From contig NZ_JAROCC010000011.1 of the NCBI RefSeq assembly GCF_030433715.1, positions 1-64,000 of the forward strand: a stretch of DNA of 64,000 nucleotides, in the 5' to 3' direction. Positions 1 through 8,812 of this stretch are shown one piece after another. Every line of letters starts with the position of its first letter. Position 1 is the stretch's first letter. Source of the DNA: Sporosarcina highlanderae. Its GTDB lineage: Bacteria; Bacillota; Bacilli; Bacillales_A; Planococcaceae. Under the pieces are notes generated by a model. That model did not search any database. It saw nothing but the letters and a program-made list of their open reading frames with translations, and was not told the DNA's origin. Made by a program: the position numbers and the translations under genes.

Positions 1-73
1 CCCGTGGTGTAGCGGTTAACATGCCTGCCTGTCACGCAGGAGATCGCCGGTTCGATCCCGGTCGGGACCGCCA
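1..73 (+). tRNA. tRNA-Asp (GTC), 5' end cut by the window
   Basis: The window opens inside the acceptor stem. Bases 1-4 (CCCG) pair with CGGG near position 63, and the 3' end GGGACC-G-CCA ends at 73 with an encoded CCA. The anticodon arm is CCTGC/GCAGG around a seven-base loop CTGTCAC, giving anticodon GTC (aspartate). The T arm carries GGTTCGATCC. About three 5' bases lie outside the window. It is probably the last gene of an upstream tRNA or rRNA-tRNA cluster, because a terminator follows at once. Confidence 0.95.
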
Positions 74-91
74 TTTTAATTTTAAACTGTC

Positions 92-133
92 AAACCGATT
101 GTGGATTTATTCCAAGATCGGTTTTTTGTTGTT
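92..133 (+). terminator. Rho-independent terminator after tRNA-Asp
   Basis: AAACCGAT (92-99) pairs with ATCGGTTT (117-124) across a 17-base loop and is followed by a T-rich stretch. It closes the tRNA transcript and separates it from the tsaE operon. Confidence 0.75.
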
Positions 134-271
134 TTATTTAAATAAATAAGCGGTTATAGAAATAGCGTGGCATACAAGATGAAAATACATAATTCCAAAC
201 CGCAACACTTTCAGTAACATCGTATTTTCGGTACACTTACTATAACAAAGTGGAGATGAAAGGAAATCACT

Positions 272-727
272 ATGACTATAGAATTCGATGTTCATTCCCA
301 AGAGGAAACTGAACAAATTGCTATGAAATTGGCGAGCCTGCTTTCCCCGCCGGATGTTCTCACATTGGAAGGCGATCTTGGTGCCGGAAAAACGACTTTC
401 ACGAAGGCCTTGGCAAAAGGTTTAGGCATCACACGAACTGTTAACAGCCCCACTTTTACAATCCTCAAACAGTATGAAGGGGAAGATTTTCTCTTCAACC
501 ACCTTGATGTTTATCGTTTGGCGGATAGTGATGAGGATCTCGGGTGGAATGAGCTTTTTTACGGGGATGCAATCTCTGTGGTCGAATGGGCGCATTTGAT
601 AGAAGATGATCTTCCAAGTGAACGGCTTGAAATAAGATTACAACATACAGGGGATACTTCAAGGAAGCTCTTGTTCGTCCCTATAGGTGTGCGTTTTGAA
701 AAAATTTGTGAGGCGATACGGTTATGA
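272..727 (+). CDS. tsaE: tRNA t6A synthesis ATPase TsaE
   Basis: A 151-residue P-loop protein. The Walker A motif GDLGAGKTT lies near residues 35-43, followed by the family motifs NSPTFT and HLDVYRL. TsaE is the ATPase that works with TsaB and TsaD to make N6-threonylcarbamoyladenosine at position 37 of ANN-decoding tRNAs. The ATG at 272 follows an AAAGGAAA ribosome site. Its stop overlaps the tsaB start as ATGA, so it is the first gene of the tsaE-tsaB-rimI-tsaD operon, the same order as B. subtilis ydiB-ydiC-ydiD-gcp. It is a cytoplasmic protein of normal family length. Confidence 0.96.
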   Translation: MTIEFDVHSQEETEQIAMKLASLLSPPDVLTLEGDLGAGKTTFTKALAKGLGITRTVNSPTFTILKQYEGEDFLFNHLDVYRLADSDEDLGWNELFYGDAISVVEWAHLIEDDLPSERLEIRLQHTGDTSRKLLFVPIGVRFEKICEAIRL

Positions 728-1434
728 TATGGTTAGGAATAGATACGGCTAATACGCCTTTATCCGTCGCGATTGTGAAAGACGGTGCCATTTTGGCAGA
801 GGTGAATTCTTCGATGGCGGTCAATCATTCATTGCGAGCGATGCCGGTCATAGAGGAATTGTTTGAGACTGTGCAGCTCAAACCGAATGATATTGACGCA
901 ATTGCGGTTTCAGAAGGGCCTGGGTCGTATACTGGTGTCCGGATCGGGGTGACAATTGCGAAGACATTGGCATGGACATTGAAAAAGCCGCTTGTCGGTG
1001 TTTCAAGCCTTAAAACTTTGGCGGCGAATGCCGTTTTCTTTAACGGCCTTATTTGTCCGTTAGTGGATGCTCGAAGGAATAATGTGTATGCGGGTGTTTA
1101 TGAATTTATCGATGGTGAACTTATCGCCATTCACGAAGATCAACACCTTGGAATTGAAGATCTGTTGGACTCTCTAAAAGGCCAAAAACGCTCTGTTTTA
1201 TTCGTCGGCAAGGATGTTGGCATGTTTGAAGAGCAGATCATGGACATAATGAAGGAGAATGCTGTGATTGCCCCTTTTCCAATGCAGTTGCCTCGAGCGT
1301 CTTCGTTAATTTTCATGGCGCAACAGTCGGGACATGAAGAGAATACACATGCATTTACACCGGAATACCGCCGAATTGCTGAAGCGGAAGCGAATTGGTT
1401 ATTGCAGCAACGGAAGGAAAAGGGCAGTGATTAA
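724..1434 (+). CDS. tsaB: tRNA t6A synthesis protein TsaB
   Basis: A 236-residue ASKHA-fold protein, the non-catalytic partner of TsaD. The N-terminal GIDTANTPLSVAIV strand and the motif EGPGSYTGVRIG near residues 65-76 are typical of TsaB/YeaZ. It forms the TsaB-TsaD heterodimer on which TsaE acts. The start overlaps the tsaE stop by four bases (ATGA), indicating translational coupling. The next gene starts two bases after its stop. Confidence 0.95.
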   Translation: MIWLGIDTANTPLSVAIVKDGAILAEVNSSMAVNHSLRAMPVIEELFETVQLKPNDIDAIAVSEGPGSYTGVRIGVTIAKTLAWTLKKPLVGVSSLKTLAANAVFFNGLICPLVDARRNNVYAGVYEFIDGELIAIHEDQHLGIEDLLDSLKGQKRSVLFVGKDVGMFEEQIMDIMKENAVIAPFPMQLPRASSLIFMAQQSGHEENTHAFTPEYRRIAEAEANWLLQQRKEKGSD

Positions 1435-1435
1435 T

Positions 1436-1885
1436 GTGACAAAAGAAATTCAATATCGAAAAATGACTGTTGACGATATTCCTGCCGTTGTTGAAATTGA
1501 GCAGGAGGCATTTACAACCCCGTGGTCGCATGAGGTTTTTGAACATGAGATGCTTGGAAATGACTATGCGCATTATATTGTCGCGGTTCAAGACGATGAG
1601 GTCATTGGACATTGTGGTATGTGGGTAGTACTTGATGAATGCCATATTACGAATGTAGCTGTCCGGAAGCGTTTGAGAGGCCATGGAATTGGTGAGGCGC
1701 TAATGCGCAAGGCGATTGAGCTGTGTAAGGTAAATGAAGTTAGGTTGATGACACTTGAGGTGCGGGTGTCGAACCATACTGCACAGAACCTTTATCGGAA
1801 ACTTGGATTTCAGGATGGCGGTATACGGAAAAACTATTATACGGACGACCATGAAGATGCGCTCGTCATGTGGGTGGAATTTTAA
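1436..1885 (+). CDS. rimI: Ribosomal-protein-alanine N-acetyltransferase RimI
   Basis: A GNAT-fold acetyltransferase of about 149 residues. The acetyl-CoA binding loop [12 protein letters not shown] and the C-terminal LYRKLGFQ motif are visible. RimI acetylates the N-terminal alanine of ribosomal protein S18 in E. coli; substrates in Bacillales are less certain. The frame is open further upstream, but similarity starts at the GTG at 1436, preceded by AGGAAAAGGG, directly after tsaB. The gene is embedded in the t6A operon, as ydiD is in B. subtilis. Confidence 0.9.
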   Translation: MTKEIQYRKMTVDDIPAVVEIEQEAFTTPWSHEVFEHEMLGNDYAHYIVAVQDDEVIGHCGMWVVLDECHITNVAVRKRLRGHGIGEALMRKAIELCKVNEVRLMTLEVRVSNHTAQNLYRKLGFQDGGIRKNYYTDDHEDALVMWVEF

Positions 1886-2907
1886 TGGATAAAGACATTT
1901 ATATATTAGGTATTGAAACAAGTTGTGATGAAACGGCGGCCTCTGTCATTAAGAATGGCAATGAAATCATCTCGAATATAGTAGCTTCGCAAATCCAAAG
2001 TCAGCAGCGGTTCGGTGGTGTAGTCCCCGAAATCGCTTCGCGACATCATGTTGAACAGATCACACTAGTGATTGAGGAAGCGTTGTCAGAAGCAGGACTA
2101 GAGCCGATGGAGTTAGATGCGGTCGCTGTAACTGAAGGACCGGGACTTGTCGGTGCACTGTTAATAGGCATCAATGCGGCTAAGGCATTTGCGTTTGCGA
2201 ATGGATTGCCGATAATTGGCGTCCATCATATAGCGGGGCATATTTACGCCAATCAATTGATGCAGCCAATGGAGTTTCCGCTTCTTGCACTCATCGTTTC
2301 AGGGGGCCATACAGAGCTTGTATTGATGGAGAATCATGGGTCCTTTAAACTGATTGGGGAAACGCGTGATGATGCTGCGGGGGAAGCTTATGACAAAGTG
2401 GCTCGGGTCCTTGGTCTGCCTTATCCGGGAGGCCCTGCGATTGATAGGCTTGCGCATGAAAGTGATGATGCTGTCGAATTCCCAAGGGCTTGGCTTGAGT
2501 TAGATTCATATGATTTTAGCTTTAGTGGATTAAAATCTGCGGTTATTAATTACAAGCATAATCTTGAGCAAAAAGGCGGAGAAGTCATACCGGCGCATGT
2601 GGCAGCTGGCTTTCAGCAAAGCGTTGTTGAAGTTCTGACGACAAAGACCTTGAAAGCTGCGAAGGAATATAATGTGAAGCAAGTGATTGCCGCTGGCGGG
2701 GTAGCAGCGAATAAAGGATTGCGCGCTTCATTGGAGGCAGCTTTTGAAAATGAGGGAATTCCTTTTTATGTTCCTCCAATTTCTCTTTGTACGGATAATG
2801 CAGCTATGATTGCTGCAGCGGGAACAGCAATGTTTGTTGATGGACAACGTGGAAATATGGGGATGAATGGGCGACCAGGTATGTCTCTTACATCTTGGAG
2901 CAAATAA
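1885..2907 (+). CDS. tsaD: tRNA threonylcarbamoyltransferase TsaD (Gcp)
   Basis: The 340-residue catalytic subunit of t6A synthesis, which transfers the threonylcarbamoyl group from its adenylate to A37. It shows [12 protein letters not shown] at the N-terminus, the metal-binding HHIAGH motif near residue 110, the GGHTEL motif and a C-terminal [12 protein letters not shown]. The ATG at 1885 overlaps the rimI stop (TAATG) and has GGTGG upstream. An alternative ATG at 1870 would add five residues and fits less well. It is the last gene of the operon and is followed by a terminator. Confidence 0.96.
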   Translation: MDKDIYILGIETSCDETAASVIKNGNEIISNIVASQIQSQQRFGGVVPEIASRHHVEQITLVIEEALSEAGLEPMELDAVAVTEGPGLVGALLIGINAAKAFAFANGLPIIGVHHIAGHIYANQLMQPMEFPLLALIVSGGHTELVLMENHGSFKLIGETRDDAAGEAYDKVARVLGLPYPGGPAIDRLAHESDDAVEFPRAWLELDSYDFSFSGLKSAVINYKHNLEQKGGEVIPAHVAAGFQQSVVEVLTTKTLKAAKEYNVKQVIAAGGVAANKGLRASLEAAFENEGIPFYVPPISLCTDNAAMIAAAGTAMFVDGQRGNMGMNGRPGMSLTSWSK

Positions 2908-2912
2908 GTGAT

Positions 2913-2948
2913 GGAAATCGTCGGGAATTGGCGATTTCCGTTTTTATT
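2913..2948 (+). terminator. Terminator of the tsaEB-rimI-tsaD operon
   Basis: GGAAATCG (2913-2920) pairs with CGATTTCC (2932-2939) and is followed by GTTTTTATTT. It lies six bases after the tsaD stop. Confidence 0.8.
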
Positions 2949-3002
2949 TGGAGTATAACTGGATTCTTTTGTCAAGAGGGAACGTTCGTACTTATGCACA
3001 TT

Positions 3003-3149
3003 TGTGGGTAAGTTGTGGATAATTATTCGACTATTGTGTATTAGCTATCCAGGTATTGGATAACTATGTGGGTAAAAATTACTTATATTGTGGATAACGT
3101 GGATAACTATGTTCATATCCCATTATATCAACGTGTGAGTTGTGAATAA
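3003..3149 (-). promoter_or_regulatory. DnaA-box cluster between tsaD and ydiF
   Basis: About 150 bases hold at least six copies of TGTGGATAA (reverse complement of the DnaA box TTATCCACA), all in one orientation. Perfect copies lie at 3014-3022 and 3089-3097. One-mismatch copies lie at 3003-3011 (TGTGGGTAA), 3067-3075 (TGTGGGTAA), 3098-3106 (CGTGGATAA) and 3141-3149 (TGTGAATAA). A weaker ATTGGATAA lies at 3055-3063. No gene is predicted here; the neighbours converge and each has its own terminator. From memory, B. subtilis DnaA also binds a cluster near gcp that moderates replication initiation. The motif is seen; binding is inferred. Confidence 0.8.
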
Positions 3150-3190
3150 GATTGTGGAGAAAGCTACTTCAACTTTGTCGAAAACATAAA

Positions 3191-3228
3191 AATGCTGTCG
3201 AATCGGCGCGATGCCTTTCGACAGCATT
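3191..3228 (-). terminator. Terminator of the ABC-F gene
   Basis: A 12-base perfect inverted repeat, AATGCTGTCGAA (3191-3202) and TTCGACAGCATT (3217-3228), ends two bases before the ydiF stop codon. Read on the minus strand it is followed by a T-rich stretch. Confidence 0.85.
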
Positions 3229-3230
3229 TA

Positions 3231-5168
3231 TTATGATTTCAAGTGTAAATTCTCCAAATCTTCCTGTAAGATCAGCCACTCTTCTGATTGCTCGTCATGT
3301 TTCATTTGCAACGCATCAATCTGTTCTTGTAGTTCCATTAATTTAATATGGTCATCCGCAAACTCAGGTCGTAAAAGCTCTTCCTGCAAGCCAGCAATCT
3401 CTTCATCCATTTTAGCTAACGATGTTTCAATCTCTGCAATTGCCCTTGTGAGTCTGCGTTCTTGCCTTTTGAACTCTTTATCGTCTTCGTTCCGTTTATT
3501 TTTCGGCTGGATCGTCTGTTGTGTTGAAGACTGCTCTGCCTTTAATTCAGCAAGTTCTGTTTTTTTCTCGATGAAGTAATCGTAATCACCGAGATACTCC
3601 GTAACGCCGATTGATGCGACATCGATCACTTTCGTCGCAATGCGATTGATGAAATATCGATCGTGGGATACGAAAAGGATGGTGCCCGGAAAGTCGTCCA
3701 ATGCGTTTTCCAGCACTTCCTTGCTGTCGAGGTCAAGATGATTCGTCGGCTCGTCAAGGATGAGCGTGTTCGACTTTTGAAGCATAAGCTTTGCTAATGA
3801 AAGACGGGCTTTCTCGCCACCGGACAACGATGTCACAGGCTTTTCGACATCTTCCCCTGTAAAGAGGAAGCGTCCTAACACCGTACGAACATCCTTTTCA
3901 TTCATCATCGGCCACTCGTCCCAAAGCTCCTGTAGAACTGTTCCCGAACCGATAATCGTCGCCTGGTTTTGATCATAATATCCGAACTGGACATTCGTAC
4001 CATAACGGATTGTCCCTGTAATCGGTTCCTGCATTTTCACAATCGTTTTGAGCAACGTCGATTTACCGATCCCGTTCGGCCCTAAAATTGCAATACGGTC
4101 ACCTTTATAGGCATGCATATTGATGTTTTCGGAAACTACCTTACCGTTGTAGCCAACCGCAATATTCTCAAGTTTCAGCACGTCATTTCCGCTTGGACGT
4201 TCGATTGAGAATGAAAAGCTTGCGGATCGTTCGTCCCCGTCAGGCGCATCCATCCACTCTGTTCGTTCAAGCAGCTTGCGGCGGCTTTTAGCCATTTTGG
4301 AAGTTGACGCCCGAGCGATATTCCGTTGAATGAAGTCTTCAAGCTTCGCCTTCTCGCTTGATTCGCGTTCATACAGTTTTTTATCACGTTCGTAGTTCTT
4401 CGCTTTTTCATTCAAATAAGCGCTATAGTTCCCGACATACTTCGTCACTTTCCGCCTTGAAACTTCATACGTGATTGTTACAATCTGATCAAGGAAGTAG
4501 CGGTCATGGGAAACAATTAGAATCGCCCCTTCATAGGATACAAGATATTTTTCCAGCCAACCGAGGGTCTCGATATCAAGATGGTTCGTAGGCTCATCCA
4601 AAATTAGTAGATCAGGTTTGCTTAGAAGCATCTTAGCTAATGCAAGTCGTGTCTTTTGACCACCCGATAGTAAATTTACCTTTTTCTCATAGTCGTCCGG
4701 ATAAAACCGCATGCCGTGTAGGACCGAGCGGATGTCGGATTCATATTGATAGCCACCCGTATCCTTGAATTCAATCTGGAGGGTGTCATACTCCTTCATG
4801 ACCCTTTCATATTCTTCGGCATACTCGTAAACAGTAGGATTTGCCATTTGTGCCTCAAGCTTACGAAGCCTTTGCTCCATTTCAAGCAAAGGTTCGAATA
4901 CGGTCATCATTTCATCCCAAATTGTACGGGAAGAATCGATGCCTGCATGCTGTTCGAGATAGCCGATTTGCACGCCTTTTGGCATAATTAGATCGCCGGA
5001 GTCCGCAGTCATTTCTCCTGCGATGATCTTGAGCAAGGTGGATTTGCCGGCACCATTACGGCCGACAAGCGCAACTCTATCACGATGCTGGACTTCGAGT
5101 CGCACGTTTTCCAATATATCAGTTCCTGAAAAGGATTTGGTTAGTCCATTCACTTGTAAAACAATCAT
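3231..5168 (-). CDS. ydiF: ABC-F family ATPase, YdiF/Uup type
   Basis: A 645-residue soluble protein with two ABC ATPase domains and no membrane segments. Domain 1 has GRNGAGKST, LSGGQKTRLALAK and LLILDEPTNHLD; domain 2 has GPNGIGKST, LSGGEKARLSLAK and LILDEPTNHLD. A charged linker between them (about residues 240-320) is the P-site tRNA interaction motif region of ABC-F proteins. The last 100 residues form a predicted Glu/Lys-rich coiled coil. ABC-F proteins bind the ribosome E site and relieve stalling or resist antibiotics; the order next to tsaD suggests the housekeeping YdiF member. The ATG is preceded by GAGGTG. Confidence 0.92.
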   Translation of the reverse strand: MIVLQVNGLTKSFSGTDILENVRLEVQHRDRVALVGRNGAGKSTLLKIIAGEMTADSGDLIMPKGVQIGYLEQHAGIDSSRTIWDEMMTVFEPLLEMEQRLRKLEAQMANPTVYEYAEEYERVMKEYDTLQIEFKDTGGYQYESDIRSVLHGMRFYPDDYEKKVNLLSGGQKTRLALAKMLLSKPDLLILDEPTNHLDIETLGWLEKYLVSYEGAILIVSHDRYFLDQIVTITYEVSRRKVTKYVGNYSAYLNEKAKNYERDKKLYERESSEKAKLEDFIQRNIARASTSKMAKSRRKLLERTEWMDAPDGDERSASFSFSIERPSGNDVLKLENIAVGYNGKVVSENINMHAYKGDRIAILGPNGIGKSTLLKTIVKMQEPITGTIRYGTNVQFGYYDQNQATIIGSGTVLQELWDEWPMMNEKDVRTVLGRFLFTGEDVEKPVTSLSGGEKARLSLAKLMLQKSNTLILDEPTNHLDLDSKEVLENALDDFPGTILFVSHDRYFINRIATKVIDVASIGVTEYLGDYDYFIEKKTELAELKAEQSSTQQTIQPKNKRNEDDKEFKRQERRLTRAIAEIETSLAKMDEEIAGLQEELLRPEFADDHIKLMELQEQIDALQMKHDEQSEEWLILQEDLENLHLKS

Positions 5169-5347
5169 TCAGCACACCTCTATTCATACACTAAGTTTAA
5201 TCGAATGGTGTGGCGCGTGCAATGGTCGGCTTTACATCGAATACTATCTGCTGTACGATAGAAGTTAATTGATTCGGAAAGTCCCTTCAATAATAAGTGA
5301 CTGATGAAATCCTGAGACATATGAAATCATGGGGCAGGAGGTAGGAT

Positions 5348-5998
5348 ATGTCAGAAGTGACACCAATAATTCCACAGGCGACATCAAAACGCCTTCCATT
5401 GTATTATAGATTCCTTCAAAACTTTTCGAATGCCGGAAAAAAGCGTGTTTCTTCCAGTGAATTAAGCGAAGCGATGAAAATTGATGCCGCTACAATTCGA
5501 CGGGATTTTTCCCATTTCGGTGCACTTGGCCGTAAAGGTTACGGCTATGATGTAGATAATCTTTTAGTCTTTTTCCGAAGTGCGTTAGATCAAGATGAAG
5601 AGACAGATGTCGCTTTAATAGGTGTTGGAAGTTTAGGTACTGCATTTTTAAAATATAATTTCCAAAAGAACCATAATACACGGATTGTCGTGGCGTTTGA
5701 CCCAAAAGTACCAAAGGAAGGGAAATCCATCAGCAATATCCCCGTGTTTCATCCGGATATGATGGAAGAGATGATTAAAAAAATGGGCATTAATCTCGTT
5801 ATCCTCACTGTGCCAGCAAAGGCGGCACAAGAGATAGCGGATCGGCTTGCAGCTATTGGAGTGAAAGGGATCTTGAATTTCACGCCGGCTAGACTGTCAG
5901 TGCCCGATTGGATGCGTATCCATACGATCGATTTATCAGTGGAATTGCAGACATTGATTTATTTTATAAAAAATGACGTAAAAGATTCACAATTATAA
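5348..5998 (+). CDS. rex: Redox-sensing transcriptional repressor Rex
   Basis: A 216-residue repressor with an N-terminal winged helix (about residues 15-80, including [14 protein letters not shown]) and a Rossmann domain with GVGSLGTAF near residue 90. Rex senses the NADH/NAD+ ratio and represses fermentation and respiration genes when NADH is low. The C-terminal swapped helix (FIKNDVK) is present. The start has an AGGAGG site upstream. It stands in the B. subtilis position before tatA-tatC; moaC, which lies between ydiF and rex there, is absent here. Confidence 0.95.
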   Translation: MSEVTPIIPQATSKRLPLYYRFLQNFSNAGKKRVSSSELSEAMKIDAATIRRDFSHFGALGRKGYGYDVDNLLVFFRSALDQDEETDVALIGVGSLGTAFLKYNFQKNHNTRIVVAFDPKVPKEGKSISNIPVFHPDMMEEMIKKMGINLVILTVPAKAAQEIADRLAAIGVKGILNFTPARLSVPDWMRIHTIDLSVELQTLIYFIKNDVKDSQL

Positions 5999-6066
5999 AC
6001 GGCTTGTCAATAGTAATACAAGCTGATTTCCTGTAAAATAGACAACAGACGAAGGAGGTGTCCGAA

Positions 6067-6261
6067 ATGGCTCCAGGTGTAGGTAGTTTAATTATTATCG
6101 CAATTATTGCTTTGTTAGTTTTTGGACCGAAGAAGTTGCCCGAAATCGGTAAAGCGTTTGGTTCATCATTACGCGAATTCAAAGCTGCAACAAAGGGACT
6201 TGCTTCGGATGATGAAGATACAGTAAAGAAAGTTGAAGATAAGAAAAACGACGTGCAGTAA
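6067..6261 (+). CDS. tatA: Sec-independent protein translocase TatA
   Basis: A 64-residue protein with one N-terminal membrane helix (about residues 6-20), the hallmark FGPKKLPEIGKAFG hinge and amphipathic helix, and a charged tail. TatA oligomers form the conduit of the twin-arginine pathway for folded proteins. I chose the ATG at 6067 because AAGGAGG lies at 6052-6058 with normal spacing; a GTG at 6058 would overlap that site. It pairs with tatC 17 bases downstream as a minimal TatAC system. Confidence 0.95.
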   Translation: MAPGVGSLIIIAIIALLVFGPKKLPEIGKAFGSSLREFKAATKGLASDDEDTVKKVEDKKNDVQ

Positions 6262-6278
6262 GTAAGGATGTCTGTCCT

Positions 6279-7073
6279 ATGAAAGAGAAAAATTTAACTG
6301 TCATTGAGCATATAGAAGAAATTAGAAAACGGCTGATAGTAATCGTCGTTTTCTTTGTTATTGCGGTAATTGGTAGCTTTTTCGCCGCTAAACCAGTAAT
6401 CGAGTTTCTACTGAGTGAGGGAGGATATGATGAGTTCCACGCTTTCAATGTTGTCGATCCAATTGTCATATACTTGAAAGTCATCATTTTCCTTGCGGTC
6501 GTTATTATTTCTCCTATTATCATGTACCAGTTCTGGTCGTTCGTATCGCCAGGGCTACATGAAACCGAGCGGAAAGTGACACTAAGCTATATCCCTTTTG
6601 CATTCATCTTGTTCCTTATTGGAATCGGATTCTCCTATTTTGTCCTTGTGCCATTCGTAATGAATTTTATGATGAATTTATCAGGGGAATTGGGGATTAC
6701 GCAAACCGTAGGTATCAATCAATATTTCACATTCTTATTCCAGATTTTAATCCCGTTTGGGGTCGTCTTCCAATTGCCAATCGTTCTCTTATTTTTATCA
6801 AGGCTAGGCATATTGGATCCTGCTAAGTTAGTGAAAATCAGGAAGTATTCATATTTCGTTCTGTTCGTCATAGCGGCGTTCATTACACCACCTGATATTA
6901 TGTCCCATTTGTTAGTAACCGTTCCGTTGTTCATCCTTTACGAAATCAGCATCGTCATTTGCCGTGTAGGATATCGTAAGTTCCTGAAAGCGGAAGAGAA
7001 GCGGAAGCTTGAGGAGATCAAGGCGGAGCAACAGCGGCAAATTGATGAAGTGATGGGGAATTTAGAGAAATAA
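6279..7073 (+). CDS. tatC: Sec-independent protein translocase TatC
   Basis: A 264-residue integral membrane protein with six hydrophobic segments. The N-terminal HIEEIRKRL motif and the FWSFVSPGLHETERK motif near residue 90 are the signal-peptide recognition features of TatC. It binds the twin-arginine signal peptide and recruits TatA. The C-terminal cytoplasmic tail, about 35 residues rich in Lys, Glu and Gln, is longer than in many homologues. It is transcribed with tatA and ends in a hairpin. Confidence 0.95.
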   Translation: MKEKNLTVIEHIEEIRKRLIVIVVFFVIAVIGSFFAAKPVIEFLLSEGGYDEFHAFNVVDPIVIYLKVIIFLAVVIISPIIMYQFWSFVSPGLHETERKVTLSYIPFAFILFLIGIGFSYFVLVPFVMNFMMNLSGELGITQTVGINQYFTFLFQILIPFGVVFQLPIVLLFLSRLGILDPAKLVKIRKYSYFVLFVIAAFITPPDIMSHLLVTVPLFILYEISIVICRVGYRKFLKAEEKRKLEEIKAEQQRQIDEVMGNLEK

Positions 7074-7079
7074 ACTGAG

Positions 7080-7122
7080 AAGCCCTTTTTTCGGATACCT
7101 ATTCCGGAAATAGGGCTTTTAT
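7080..7122 (+). terminator. Terminator of tatAC
   Basis: AAGCCCT (7080-7086) pairs with AGGGCTT (7112-7118) and is followed by TTTATT. It lies six bases after the tatC stop. Confidence 0.65.
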
Positions 7123-7220
7123 TGTAATGAAATCCCAACCAATTTACCGTATGATTAGAGCATGAGGTGCTGAACAGAGTGTGTTCCATCATATACATAT
7201 CAATGAAAAGGGGGAACGAT

Positions 7221-7853
7221 ATGAATCCGTTATTGTCCATATGGAGTCAGCCGACAAAGACTTTGGAGTACTTGCTTGAGAAGAAGTCGGTTGGGTATGG
7301 GGTTTTTATTTTTCTTTTAGGTTCGATCAGTACTGGTTCGATTGCCTTGGCACCGACCGGTTGGTTTAGTGGCTTGCCAGCGTATTTAATCGTTATATTT
7401 TCAATTATACTGACATTCTTTGGTGCATTGTTAGGTTGGATGATTATAGCTGCGCTCTATACATGGATTGGGAAATGGCTTGGAGGAACAGGAAAGTTTT
7501 CTGAGATGATCCATATCACGCCTGCGTCGACAATTTTGACTATCTGGCTTGCACCGATGAATTATTCTATTCTTGCTATATATGGTTCTCGACTATTCGA
7601 AGTACCTACGGAGAATTTTGGTGTTACCAATCTGCCGCTTGGCGTATATTTCTTGATGAACATCGTCACGATAGGCGTTGGGATTTACGGAATAGTAATC
7701 ATGAGTAAAGGTATTGGGCTTGTCCATAAATTCTCTGCATTGCGTGGATTCGGCGTTGTGGCAATTCTTATGGGTATTGGCATGGTGCTCGCAATAATCT
7801 TTTCAATTATTATTGGCATTCTCATTTTTTCATTGTTTACAACGATTGGATGA
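7221..7853 (+). CDS. YIP1-family integral membrane protein
   Basis: A protein of about 210 residues with five hydrophobic segments. The N-terminal NPLLSIWSQPTKTLEYLLE pattern and the membrane layout match the Yip1 family of bacterial membrane proteins, whose role is unknown. The ATG at 7221 has AAAGGGGG upstream; a GTG at 7167 is open but lacks such a site. It lies between tatC and the CPBP gene, roughly where B. subtilis has the unrelated small ydiK, and shares a terminator with the convergent CPBP gene. Confidence 0.8.
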   Translation: MNPLLSIWSQPTKTLEYLLEKKSVGYGVFIFLLGSISTGSIALAPTGWFSGLPAYLIVIFSIILTFFGALLGWMIIAALYTWIGKWLGGTGKFSEMIHITPASTILTIWLAPMNYSILAIYGSRLFEVPTENFGVTNLPLGVYFLMNIVTIGVGIYGIVIMSKGIGLVHKFSALRGFGVVAILMGIGMVLAIIFSIIIGILIFSLFTTIG

Positions 7854-7854
7854 A

Positions 7855-7893
7855 CTAAAAAACGACTTTCCAATGAGGGAAGTCGTTTTTTAG
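7855..7893. terminator. Bidirectional terminator between Yip1 and CPBP genes
   Basis: CTAAAAAACGACTT (7855-7868) and AAGTCGTTTTTTAG (7880-7893) form a perfect 14-base inverted repeat with A and T tracts on both sides. It serves two convergent genes. Confidence 0.9.
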
Positions 7894-7895
7894 TT

Positions 7896-8633
7896 TCATT
7901 GCAAGAAGAAGATGAATGCTTGCTTGATACTATCAGGTTGCTTGAAAATTTGTGGGTTCAGCTGGACGATAACGGCGAAGCTGTTTATTAACAGATGCGC
8001 AATCATCGGCGCTAAAATGCTTTTCGTATGGTAATAAAGGAAGGCGAACACAATTCCGGGGACCATATAGATAAGTGTGTGGTTAAGCTCGCCATGGACT
8101 ACAGCAAAGATAAATGCGCTAATAAGGGCTGCAACCCAGAAGTTCGTTTTCGTATAAATGCCCCCGAAAAGCACTCTTCTGAAGATAATTTCTTCAAATA
8201 AGGGTGCGAAAATGATGATTGAAACAATGACAATCGGTGACATCCTCGCAACCTCACCTAAGAGGGCAGTGTTCTTCGAACCAGGCATGATGCCGAATGC
8301 CATCTCGATGATGCCAGCAATCATTTGGCCGGCCATCGACATGAACAATCCAAGAACTCCCCAAAGAATCGTCTTTCCAATGGTAGCTTTTTTTCCGGTT
8401 TTAAAGATATCCCAGAATTTTTTATTCCGTGTCGTCATATATAATATCGGGGCTGCTGCAATGAGATTCACGATGAAGAGCCCCCATGCGAATCCAAAAT
8501 ATTTCGCATCCCCTTCATCGATACCAACACTATTTTGGAAATAATCGATCATTCCGTTGGCGACTGGGACACTTGCAAGTTGCATCACAATGTAAATTGC
8601 GATGATCCATATATAGATTTTCCAGTTTTTCAT
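7896..8633 (-). CDS. CPBP-family intramembrane metalloprotease (YdiL type)
   Basis: About 245 residues with seven or eight hydrophobic segments and the CAAX protease/bacteriocin-processing motifs: FEEIIFRR (motif 1), FAVVHGEL (motif 2) and AHLLINS (motif 3), in the C-terminal half. These are the putative metal-binding glutamates and histidines of an intramembrane glutamic or metalloprotease. B. subtilis has ydiL in the same place, divergent from groES. The ATG at 8633 follows AAAGGGCG; an upstream in-frame start would add 14 charged residues. Substrates are unknown. Confidence 0.88.
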   Translation of the reverse strand: MKNWKIYIWIIAIYIVMQLASVPVANGMIDYFQNSVGIDEGDAKYFGFAWGLFIVNLIAAAPILYMTTRNKKFWDIFKTGKKATIGKTILWGVLGLFMSMAGQMIAGIIEMAFGIMPGSKNTALLGEVARMSPIVIVSIIIFAPLFEEIIFRRVLFGGIYTKTNFWVAALISAFIFAVVHGELNHTLIYMVPGIVFAFLYYHTKSILAPMIAHLLINSFAVIVQLNPQIFKQPDSIKQAFIFFLQ

Positions 8634-8712
8634 AGTCAAACGCCCTTTCTTCTGTGTTAATTTTAGCTGTTTCAAAGAAGTTTAGCAAAGAGAAAAGATG
8701 CGAGTATTTTGC

Positions 8713-8741
8713 TTGCAATTTTTGGGCAACTTTATTATGAT
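8713..8741 (+). promoter_or_regulatory. SigA-type promoter of groESL
   Basis: The -35 box TTGCAA (8713-8718) and the -10 box TATGAT (8736-8741) are separated by exactly 17 bases. Transcription would start a few bases before the CIRCE operator. Confidence 0.8.
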
Positions 8742-8751
8742 AATAAATGTA

Positions 8752-8778
8752 TTAGCACTCCTGCTTACTGAGTGCTAA
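8752..8778 (+). promoter_or_regulatory. CIRCE operator (HrcA site)
   Basis: TTAGCACTC (8752-8760), a nine-base spacer and GAGTGCTAA (8770-8778) match the CIRCE consensus perfectly. HrcA repression of groESL under normal folding conditions is the expected role. Confidence 0.97.
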
Positions 8779-8812
8779 AAAAGAAGAGATAATGTTGAGG
8801 AGGTTGTTTCAC

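Noticed and set aside
3003..3149. Chromosome or plasmid replication origin
   Set aside because: Although DnaA boxes cluster here, there is no dnaA, dnaN or rep gene and no clear AT-rich unwinding region with DnaA-trio motifs. The gene context is the conserved tsaD-ydiF junction, so a DnaA-binding cluster is more likely.
7896..8633. Bacteriocin immunity gene
   Set aside because: CPBP proteins can be bacteriocin immunity factors, but the conserved position between tatC and groES matches housekeeping ydiL, and no bacteriocin gene is nearby.
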